In this document: in pieces, positions 1 to 4,968 of the stretch
Layout: each line of letters opens with the position of its first letter
Position numbering within the stretch: position 1 is the first letter of the stretch
Source: an uncultured Fibrobacterota bacterium
GTDB taxonomy: Bacteria > Fibrobacterota > Chitinivibrionia > Chitinivibrionales > Chitinispirillaceae
Length of the DNA: 6,074 nt
NCBI GenBank assembly: GCA_903888815.1
Contig: CAISVC010000045.1
Span: 1-6,074 of the forward strand
Direction of reading: 5' to 3'
Notes under the pieces: model-generated
What the model saw: the letters and a program-made list of their open reading frames with translations, nothing else
What the model was told of the DNA's origin: nothing
Database searches by the model: none
Made by a program: the position numbers and the translations under genes

Positions 1-641
1 ATTGCCGCCACCTCGCCGGAGGCTTTTGCGTCCGCAAGCGCCCGGTGCGCATTGTCAAGCGCTACCTCGAGCCGGTCGCTCACCGATTTGAGCGAAAAAC
101 GCGTGCCGGACTGGAGGATGATTTTCGAGAGCAGGACCGTATCGAGCGACTGCCTGCCTGACGGCTGCCGCCCCGCACGCTCCAGCTCCCTGTTTAAAAA
201 GGTGAGATCAAAGGTGATCTGGTGGCCGCAGAGCGGGAGGTCGCCGATAAAGGAAAGAAGTTTCTCCGCGATCTCCGAAAACCTGGGCGCGGACGCAACC
301 TCGGCATCGGTAATACCGGTAAGCTCGGTGATGACCGCCGGGACCGGGACGCCGGGATTGACAAAAGATAAGAACTCCTCGCCGGGCCTGCCGCCGATGA
401 ATTTCACGGCGCCGATTTCAATGATCCGGTCGGACGAAAAGTCGAGCCCGGTTGTTTCCACGTCAATGGCGACGAAATCAGGGGGCGGAACTTTCGGCAG
501 CGGCGCGGCAGCGGGCTTTTTTGCCCGCGGATGAATGCCGCGCGGCAATTCCGGCTGCACGGAGGTCTTGCGACGCTCACGCGTCCCGGTAAGGAGGCGT
601 TTTTTAAGTTTTTCGGACAGCAGGTCGCTCAGCCGTGGCAT
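1..641 (-). CDS. DnaQ-like DEDDh 3'-5' exonuclease (C-terminus cut by window edge)
   Basis: An open frame of 213 codons begins at the ATG at 641 and leaves the window at base 1. All five DEDDh-exonuclease residues are visible: Asp60 and Glu62 in AIDVETTGL, Asp145 in GHQITFDLTFLNREL, and His199 and Asp204 in HRALADA. The LDT at 166-168 is also typical. Such proteins remove 3'-terminal nucleotides using two metal ions, either as DNA polymerase III proofreading subunits or as stand-alone nucleases. Residues 1-54 precede the domain and are basic and proline-rich, without similarity I recognise. 641 is the only ATG before an upstream in-frame stop; the ribosome binding site is weak (GAAAG about ten bases upstream). 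The gene is GC-rich, about 65% near the edge, like a host gene. The exonuclease fold is sure; whether this is the replicative epsilon subunit, a DinG/PolC-type fusion or a free nuclease cannot be decided here. Confidence 0.93.
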   Translation of the reverse strand, partial: MPRLSDLLSEKLKKRLLTGTRERRKTSVQPELPRGIHPRAKKPAAAPLPKVPPPDFVAIDVETTGLDFSSDRIIEIGAVKFIGGRPGEEFLSFVNPGVPVPAVITELTGITDAEVASAPRFSEIAEKLLSFIGDLPLCGHQITFDLTFLNRELERAGRQPSGRQSLDTVLLSKIILQSGTRFSLKSVSDRLEVALDNAHRALADAKASGEVAA

Positions 642-770
642 GAATAAAATCTTTCGGGATAAGGTCTCTTTGACAATACAGCGCAGGTAAAAAATACACT
701 GTCACAATGAAGAAAGACATTCAAAAAGAGAAAGCAGTACGTTGGTTTTATTGTGAATCCGCACGCACAG
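642..770. other. Intergenic spacer upstream of the exonuclease gene
   Basis: No convincing gene is present. A perfect TTGACA lies at 670-675 on the plus strand, with a poor TACACT at 695-700 at 19-bp spacing. A 23-codon plus-strand frame (ATG at 707, stop at 776-778) follows, but it lacks a Shine-Dalgarno sequence and ends inside the repeat starting at 771. It could be the stump of a gene cut by that repeat, or chance. The promoter of the exonuclease must lie here on the minus strand; TTGTCA (676-671) is its best -35-like string, but no good -10 follows. Confidence 0.4.
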
Positions 771-793
771 GGTGTTGAAAAACCCAATTTCAT

Positions 794-818
794 CCTTCGA
801 CAGGCTCAGGACGAACGG
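794..818 (-). repeat. REP-like palindrome, left copy
   Basis: Imperfect dyad with CCTTCG and CGAACGG arms around the core ACAGGCTCAGGA. On the minus strand it contains TGAGCCTGTCGAA, the commonest form of this repeat. It is oriented opposite to the copy at 859-889. Confidence 0.7.
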
Positions 819-858
819 TAGAAATGCTTAAATTTCATCAGAGTTGCCCTATTATTCC

Positions 859-889
859 GCTCATGGTGAGCCAGTCGAACCATATGAGC
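859..889 (+). repeat. REP-like palindrome, right copy
   Basis: Stem-loop with arms GCTCATGGT and ACCATATGAGC (two-base bulge) and loop GAGCCAGTCGA. The core differs from the left copy mainly by A in place of T (GAGCCAGTCGAA). It forms the inverted partner of the copy at 794-818. Confidence 0.65.
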
Positions 890-932
890 TGACTTTTTCA
901 ATAACCTGTTACTGCCATTCATAAAATAATCA

Positions 933-971
933 GACAACCCACCGGTTACCTGCAGGTAACCTTTTGTTGTC
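933..971. repeat. 39-bp dyad containing a perfect 18-bp palindrome
   Basis: The centre GGTTACCTGCAGGTAACC (944-961) is a perfect palindrome. It is flanked by a second inverted pair, GACAAC (933-938) and GTTGTC (966-971), across unequal spacers of five and four bases. The inner 16 bases (945-960) match 15 of 16 bases of the palindrome at 4827-4842 upstream of the TIGR02147 regulator. Two readings are possible: a protein-binding site (operator), or a plus-strand rho-independent terminator, since the hairpin with loop TGCA is followed by TTTTGTT. The recurrence elsewhere favours a binding site, but the two are not exclusive. Confidence 0.6.
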
Positions 972-995
972 CAAGCCCCTTGCTGTTTGAAAAAC

Positions 996-1166
996 ATGGA
1001 TTATACACTATGGCCATGTCTCATCTTTATAGAAAAAAGGATTGGTGACATGGTGGATTTTACCATGGAGGACGTGGCGTTTTGTTTACAGGCTAAAGAA
1101 AGGGGGTTCAAAATACTTATTGATACGAAGGTTAGAGTGGGGCATGAGAAGAAGGTGGTGCTGTGA
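996..1166 (+). pseudogene. Remnant of a family 2 glycosyltransferase C-terminus
   Basis: A 56-codon frame reads from ATG at 996 to TGA at 1164-1166; it stays open back to 960 after a stop at 957-959. The peptide contains MEDVAFCLQAKERGFKILID followed by KVRVGHEKKVVL and a stop. This matches the usual end of GT2-like enzymes: an E-D pair before a Cys/Arg-containing helix (EDxxFCxxAKexGFKI), then a V-x-x-GH motif. Full enzymes are 200-300 residues, so only the last fifth remains and the nucleotide-sugar site is missing. No Shine-Dalgarno precedes the ATG. With the tail-fibre gene just downstream, a decayed phage or surface-glycan gene is the likeliest source. Identification is from motif memory, so moderate only. 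Confidence 0.55.
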
Positions 1167-1211
1167 TAAAAAAGGGAGTTTATCAAGGCTGGCAATAGAA
1201 GGAGGAAATAT

Positions 1212-1295
1212 ATGACATAGAAAAAACCAGTCGATTTTTACAATACAGCAGATAAGGGCGATCTATGGGAGAATGATGTGATTTCAACATTTTAA
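1212..1295 (+). pseudogene. Short frame interrupted by an amber codon at position 3
   Basis: A strong ribosome binding site, AAGGAGG (1199-1205), precedes ATG (1212) with about six bases between. The frame reads Met-Thr-TAG and then continues through KKPVDFYNTADKGDLWENDV to a TAA at 1293-1295. If TAG (1218-1220) were read as an amino acid, or was once CAG (Gln), the product would be a 27-residue acidic peptide. I do not recognise it. The good start signal with an almost immediate stop suggests a gene broken by a C-to-T change inside the phage remnant. Amber readthrough or reassignment, known in some phages, is a less likely alternative. It sits between the glycosyltransferase remnant and the tail gene. 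Confidence 0.4.
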
Positions 1296-1327
1296 TACTA
1301 AATCAACTTTAACAAAAGGAGTTTTTT

Positions 1328-2161
1328 ATGGCCTATAGCAACGATCCTCATAAACACACAAGTACGGCAGGTGATGGTGGAGATGAGCTCACACCTGCAA
1401 AGCTGAACGTTAATAGTGGCACTCTATACGTGGATAGTACCAACTCTAATGTTGGAATAGGAATAACAAATCCCCCTTCTACTTTTAAACTTAACATTAA
1501 GAAAAACGGAACGGCCATAGCAGTGACCGATGAGGGAGGTCAAGACCGGTTTGCAATCAACTTAGACAGTGATGATGGAGGTACAACCTATAAATTGCCA
1601 GTGCTGTATGATAGATATGATGGGTACTGGCATAAGACGATAGTATTAAAAAGCGGAAATGTGGGAATCGGAACCACAGGTCCGGGTAAGCCTTTGGATG
1701 TAGCAGGTGAAATCCGCGGCACCTCCAAGTTGACAGTAACCGGTGGAGTCACTCAGTCGGCAATAAGCGTTCAAGGGACTACTATGGATCTTGGTATGGA
1801 AATCGCCAATTCCGGTACCAATGGACGCACCTACCAGATCCTCTCGACAAACAGCAGTTCAGGGGTTGCGGCGGGTTCGTTCCGCATTTACGACGCTTCC
1901 GGGGGAGGAGACAGGCTTGTTATTAACAATTCGGGATCCGTCGGCATTGGGGTGACTTCGCCTTCGGAAAAACTGGATGTAAGTGGTAACATTAAAGCCA
2001 GCGGGAGTGTCCAGGTTGGCGACAACAGTGACACGGCAAGCTCGTCTAATGTTGGAGCCATAAGATATCGTACATCAGGCAACAATTCGTATGTTGATGC
2101 ATGTATACAGACGGGAACTTTCAGTTACGCGTGGGTCAATCTGGCAACACGTTCGTGGTAA
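1328..2161 (+). CDS. Phage tail-fibre-like repeat protein
   Basis: This 277-residue protein starts at ATG 1328 behind AAAAGGAG (1314-1321, six-base spacing). Residues 1-30 contain DPHKHTSTAGDGGDELTPAK, a His-rich, Gly-Asp opening common in phage tail proteins. Three repeats follow, each built on VGIGxT (residues 42-47, 112-117 and 205-210). The last two run into P-L-D-V-x-G / K-L-D-V-x-G and a short I-R/I-K turn, as in trimeric beta-rich fibres. The C-terminus GAIRYRTSGNNSY...AWVNLATRSW resembles fibre tips. No signal peptide, membrane segment or S74 chaperone domain is seen. It probably formed a tail fibre or adhesin of a prophage; no other structural gene remains nearby. Codons before about 1700 are AT-rich and later ones GC-rich, suggesting a mosaic fibre. 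Confidence 0.8.
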   Translation: MAYSNDPHKHTSTAGDGGDELTPAKLNVNSGTLYVDSTNSNVGIGITNPPSTFKLNIKKNGTAIAVTDEGGQDRFAINLDSDDGGTTYKLPVLYDRYDGYWHKTIVLKSGNVGIGTTGPGKPLDVAGEIRGTSKLTVTGGVTQSAISVQGTTMDLGMEIANSGTNGRTYQILSTNSSSGVAAGSFRIYDASGGGDRLVINNSGSVGIGVTSPSEKLDVSGNIKASGSVQVGDNSDTASSSNVGAIRYRTSGNNSYVDACIQTGTFSYAWVNLATRSW

Positions 2162-2177
2162 TTCTGTCGATTTGAAG

Positions 2178-2206
2178 AGGGTTAGGAGCGAAATGCTCCT
2201 AACCCT
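2178..2206. terminator. Perfect 12-bp hairpin between convergent genes, likely bidirectional terminator
   Basis: AGGGTTAGGAGC (2178-2189) pairs perfectly with GCTCCTAACCCT (2195-2206) across a five-base loop, GAAAT. It lies 16 bases past the tail-gene stop and six bases past the lipoprotein stop, so it can serve both convergent genes. Neither strand has a T-run after the stem, so intrinsic termination is uncertain; it may act mainly as an RNA 3'-end stabiliser or with Rho. Confidence 0.65.
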
Positions 2207-2212
2207 GTAAAC

Positions 2213-3904
2213 CTACTTCGTTAGAAATAGTATTTTGCCTTCTGAAAAGCAGACCAATCCTTTTTTGGGATCAATGGTTATCCCTGAAATTGCCCTCTTG
2301 ATTTGCCATCGACCAATCATGTTTCCTTTTAGGCTGACCAGATAGAAATCAGACTGAATATATGGTTGTGAAGAATTCAGCGCAGCAATGATAGCAGTGC
2401 TGTCATTATAGGAAACCATACGAGCCTGTTGATCCTGATTCTGATTGAGAAAGTTCCATCTGTTACCGACGGTTTTTGACTTTATATCAGCTTCATATAC
2501 GCCCCTGTCTTCTACTATGTAAAGTTTTCCGTTAGAAGCGGCGATAATATCCGGTTGAGAATTCCATACAAAGAAAGAGAATGCTATCGTATCAAGTCGC
2601 GAACCGAACAAATCATAGATTTCAATGCCACTGTCAGAAGACACAAAAACCGTATCGCTACGCAAGCAAACGCCGCCGGGTCTGCCGATTGTGTGAATTA
2701 TGGTATCAATATTCCCAGCCAAATCGGTTTTAATAAGCTTCCTGTCGTCGTAATCGCAAACATACAAAGCAGAATCGGCGTAGTTGGCAATAGCAATCGG
2801 AACCTTGAAGGTGTCGACTTTAAACACGAAATTCCCCGTTGAATCAAGTTTCTGAAGCCATTTGTTCGTGTTGTCAACGATATAAAAGCTGCCCTGCTTG
2901 TCTAACACGCCACGTGCCATTTGCCCAAAATTGCCGTCGATGTTTGCACATCCCTTCACGATACTATCCACAACAGTAAACACCCCAGAAACCTTTACGC
3001 TAACAGCCGCACTCTTCCCCCCCTCCATCGCCCCCATATCCACCGCCGCCACCCGGTACTCATACGTCATATCCTGTACACCTGTACTGTCGTTATAGCT
3101 GGTATCCGTCACCCCGCCCTTGATATTCACAAAGGTTGCAGAATCGCTTCTCTTCCGGTAAATAGTGTAGCTCTGCACCATCGTTCCTGATACCGGTTTA
3201 TCCCATATCAGCGTCACTATCTGTTTCATCGTATCATACTCAATCCTTAATCCCTGCGGCACGGGTATGCCGGTATAGTGCAATTTCAGGGTGTCAGGCA
3301 GCACTGCATCCACCCCTGCCGTGATTGTAAAGCTCGTATCCATCGGCGTGTAATTGGGCAGTATCGTTATGATTTTTACTTTATATCTGCCTTCGGCAAG
3401 GTTCGACGCCGTAAAATTCCCGATCGAGTCGCCCGGCCTGACAAAGGTATTGGTTCCCATGAAAAGGATGAACACATTGGTACTGTTGTCGTTCGGCTGC
3501 AAACGGACCACGCCCCGCACGCTTCCCGGCGCATTGAGCGTGCACGGAGGAGCCAGGGTAAGGGAGTCGGATTTTACCCTTATTGAATCCTTATAGCCGA
3601 GCTGGTTGCCGCTGCGGGCAAGCAGGTTAAAGGTGTCTGCGGCAAGAGAGTCTATTTTATAGCCGCCGGTGTCGTTGGTGACCGCGGAGTCAACGATAAC
3701 CCCGGCCACCTGGGGACTCTGGTTCCAGCGTGCAATGATGACCTTTGCGTTTGCTGCGCGCGTACCGTCATGGTTGTATACAATACCGGTCAGGCCGACC
3801 TGGGAAGAGTTGCCGCCATCAGGTCCTACAAGACCGCAGTGCATGAGCTGGAGGATGCACCCGGATACGAGCAGATACATCAAGCTGTTAGTGAGCTTTT
3901 TCAT
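2213..3904 (-). CDS. Exported lipoprotein: CarboxypepD_reg-like, FnIII and six-bladed beta-propeller domains
   Basis: The 563-residue product starts at ATG 3904, chosen because GGAAGGAAGG (3920-3911) lies six bases upstream and a signal peptide follows directly; longer in-frame starts add 31 residues with no signal. MKKLTNSLMYLLVSGC gives a lipobox VSGC (Cys16) after a short core; a second Cys at 23 (LMHC) fits poorly. Residues 35-125 and 126-208 look like carboxypeptidase-regulatory-type beta domains (GIVYNHDGTRAANAKVII; GSVRGVVRLQP). Residues 213-307 form an FnIII domain (PQGLRIEY, WDKPVSGTMVQSYTIYRKR, YEYRVAAVD). Residues 312-563 contain about six NHL-like blades such as GSFYIVDNTNKWLQKLDSTG. 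No catalytic residues are evident; it is probably a surface or periplasmic binding/scaffold protein. It is translationally coupled to the regulator upstream, overlapping it by 17 bp. The propeller half is AT-richer (about 43%) than the front half (about 53%). Confidence 0.85.
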   Translation of the reverse strand: MKKLTNSLMYLLVSGCILQLMHCGLVGPDGGNSSQVGLTGIVYNHDGTRAANAKVIIARWNQSPQVAGVIVDSAVTNDTGGYKIDSLAADTFNLLARSGNQLGYKDSIRVKSDSLTLAPPCTLNAPGSVRGVVRLQPNDNSTNVFILFMGTNTFVRPGDSIGNFTASNLAEGRYKVKIITILPNYTPMDTSFTITAGVDAVLPDTLKLHYTGIPVPQGLRIEYDTMKQIVTLIWDKPVSGTMVQSYTIYRKRSDSATFVNIKGGVTDTSYNDSTGVQDMTYEYRVAAVDMGAMEGGKSAAVSVKVSGVFTVVDSIVKGCANIDGNFGQMARGVLDKQGSFYIVDNTNKWLQKLDSTGNFVFKVDTFKVPIAIANYADSALYVCDYDDRKLIKTDLAGNIDTIIHTIGRPGGVCLRSDTVFVSSDSGIEIYDLFGSRLDTIAFSFFVWNSQPDIIAASNGKLYIVEDRGVYEADIKSKTVGNRWNFLNQNQDQQARMVSYNDSTAIIAALNSSQPYIQSDFYLVSLKGNMIGRWQIKRAISGITIDPKKGLVCFSEGKILFLTK

Positions 3905-4754
3905 AAATTGCCTTCCTTCCGTTATCGGCTTTTGATACGGGAAATATATGAAAATTATACTGATATACTCTGTCGGCATTCTGATCTGCATTTGCAATGT
4001 CCATGATATTTTCCTGGAAACGAAGGGTTTCTTCCACGATGCGGTCGTATGAGGCTTTTGAGATGCCCAGCGTCAGTCCCGTGATGCTGCGGTTTTCTTT
4101 TGCCATGTTCCGGATCGCGTTTTTCGCAAGGTCGGCGCATTCGCCGTGGAAATTCTGGACCGCAAGCCCCACCACTTCCTTGCCCGTGGTAATGCTTTTA
4201 TGGGCGATTCCACAGGTCCCGTTCTTCAGCCGTTTTATCATACCGAGTTTTTTAAGCAGTTCAACCGATAGTCGTGCCTGTTTTGCGGTGATGGCGGGCG
4301 TTACCATTCTTGCGAGCCATTTAAAGTCGTTTCTAAAGGTATACATGTCAATAAGGGAACGGACGGCGCTGTGATACCAGCGGGAATAGAACTCGTACTG
4401 GTCATGACAAACCAGCTGCGCTTTGCTGTAGCCTTTGCCCCGGGCCTTGATCTGACGCAGCTTTTCAAAGAAGTGCTGTTTTTCTTCCAAAGCCTTCGCC
4501 TGGTTGAAGGCCACGAGGTTTTCAAAATAATCCGTTTCGTCGCGGTTATGGCGCAGCGCCTGTGAAACTTTAAAGCAGTTCGCCCGCGAAAGGTTCTTTT
4601 TCCCCTTAACGATATTGTACGCGAAACCCCTGTTGTTGAAACCTGCTTTTTTCGCGAGGTACTGGTAAGAAAAATTGAGGTTCCTGTTTTTCTTTTCGTT
4701 GTAATAATCTTCCAGGTATTTCCGGAAGTCGGTATAATCGAAAATGTTGACCAT
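3888..4754 (-). CDS. TIGR02147 / DUF4423 family putative transcriptional regulator
   Basis: The 288-residue protein starts at ATG 4754 with GAGGAGG (4768-4762) seven bases upstream; length fits the family. Residues 1-85 match the family opening, FDYTDFRKYLEDYYNEKK, then an XRE-like helix-turn-helix region (FSYQYLAKKAGFNNRGFAYNI and LSRANCFKVSQALRHN). The family Trp-Tyr motif is at YSRWYHSAVRSLID (123-136). Residues 148-192 look like a winged helix (ITAKQARLSVELLKKLGMIK). The end, DRVYQYNFHIFPVSK (261-275), is characteristic. No signal peptide or membrane segment is present, so it is cytoplasmic. Family members are described as uncharacterised and paralogous in Fibrobacter; DNA binding is inferred from the fold. 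It is the first gene of an operon with the lipoprotein (17-bp overlap). A palindrome 72 bp upstream of the start could be its own operator. Family call is confident, function is not. Confidence 0.88.
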   Translation of the reverse strand: MVNIFDYTDFRKYLEDYYNEKKNRNLNFSYQYLAKKAGFNNRGFAYNIVKGKKNLSRANCFKVSQALRHNRDETDYFENLVAFNQAKALEEKQHFFEKLRQIKARGKGYSKAQLVCHDQYEFYSRWYHSAVRSLIDMYTFRNDFKWLARMVTPAITAKQARLSVELLKKLGMIKRLKNGTCGIAHKSITTGKEVVGLAVQNFHGECADLAKNAIRNMAKENRSITGLTLGISKASYDRIVEETLRFQENIMDIANADQNADRVYQYNFHIFPVSKADNGRKAIYEKAH

Positions 4755-4778
4755 AGATCGGCCTCCTCGTTCATTTTA

Positions 4779-4807
4779 AAGATACCCCTGCCGGAACAAA
4801 AAATCAA
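4779..4807 (-). promoter_or_regulatory. Candidate promoter of the regulator-lipoprotein operon
   Basis: On the minus strand TTGATT (4807-4802) and TATCTT (4784-4779) are separated by exactly 17 bp, each matching four of six consensus bases. Transcription would begin near 4772, giving a leader of about 20 bases that still includes the ribosome binding site. An inverted repeat, GCCGGA (4790-4795) and TCCGGC (4811-4816), brackets the -35 box. The palindrome at 4827-4842 would be centred near -62, a position compatible with activation. The assignment rests on consensus matching only. Confidence 0.35.
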
Positions 4808-4826
4808 TGGTCCGGCTTAAGAAAGT

Positions 4827-4842
4827 GTTACCTGAAGGTAAC
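4827..4842. promoter_or_regulatory. Candidate operator palindrome GTTACCTGAAGGTAAC
   Basis: Two perfect seven-base arms, GTTACCT and AGGTAAC, flank a two-base centre. The site lies 72 bp before the regulator start codon and matches 15 of 16 bases at 945-960. A half copy lies at 4945-4951 in the same spacer. This symmetry fits a dimeric DNA-binding protein; the adjacent TIGR02147 regulator is a natural candidate, but nothing in the sequence proves the pairing. Confidence 0.5.
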
Positions 4843-4927
4843 GGCAATGAATGACCAGTTTTTCGGAATTGCCGAGCACGGGTATTGGCATGAGGCCGCC
4901 GGAAAATGGCCGGCAGACGAAACTTGA

Positions 4928-4951
4928 ATTATAGAACGGCGGAGAGGTAAC
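4928..4951 (-). promoter_or_regulatory. Second promoter-like element: consensus -10 with an operator half-site
   Basis: The minus strand carries a perfect TATAAT at 4933-4928. No good -35 lies 16-18 bp upstream; that place overlaps GTTACCT (4951-4945), half of the palindrome at 4827-4842. Transcription from here would give the operon a leader of roughly 165 bases containing the full palindrome. A -10 without a -35 next to a regulator half-site would suit an activator-dependent promoter. This is speculative. Confidence 0.3.
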
Positions 4952-4968
4952 GCTTGAAACGATTATTA

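Larger units (their letters stand above)
771..905. repeat. REPIN/MITE-like element: inverted pair of REP-like palindromes
   Basis: Two related imperfect palindromes face each other. At 794-818 the minus strand reads CTGAGCCTGTCGAAGG in its core; at 859-889 the plus strand reads GTGAGCCAGTCGAACC, nearly the same core. The second folds as GCTCATGGT pairing with ACCATATGAGC with a two-base bulge. TTGAAAAA (775-782) and TTTTTCAA (895-902) form outer inverted ends, extended by GGT and ACC. The core TGAGCCTGTCGAA is a widespread REP-like string in environmental bacteria. An inverted REP pair is the structure called a REPIN, normally mobilised in trans by a RAYT (Y1-type) transposase. No transposase is present in this window. 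Confidence 0.7.

Noticed and set aside
52..534. 160-codon plus-strand frame
   Set aside because: It is antisense to the exonuclease gene, which has all five catalytic residues; the open frame is a by-product of high GC content.
806..997. 63-codon minus-strand frame covering the REP pair and the palindrome
   Set aside because: It reads through the right REP-like palindrome, part of the left copy, and the 18-bp palindrome. It has no Shine-Dalgarno, and its peptide shows no family features.
1001..1195. 64-codon minus-strand frame
   Set aside because: It is antisense to the glycosyltransferase-like remnant, whose peptide shows recognisable motifs; the antisense peptide does not.
2041..2161. Possible variable repeat of a diversity-generating retroelement at the fibre C-terminus
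   Set aside because: No template repeat copy and no reverse transcriptase were found in the window, so the fibre end gives no support for it.
4301..4807. 168-codon minus-strand frame overlapping the regulator gene
   Set aside because: It is a shifted frame of the TIGR02147 gene; basic, low in family features, and without its own start signal.
4893..4916. GC-rich hairpin GCCGG/CCGGC as terminator of the kinase gene
   Set aside because: The stem is only five bases with no T-run after it on the minus strand, and it sits more than 50 bases past the stop codon.
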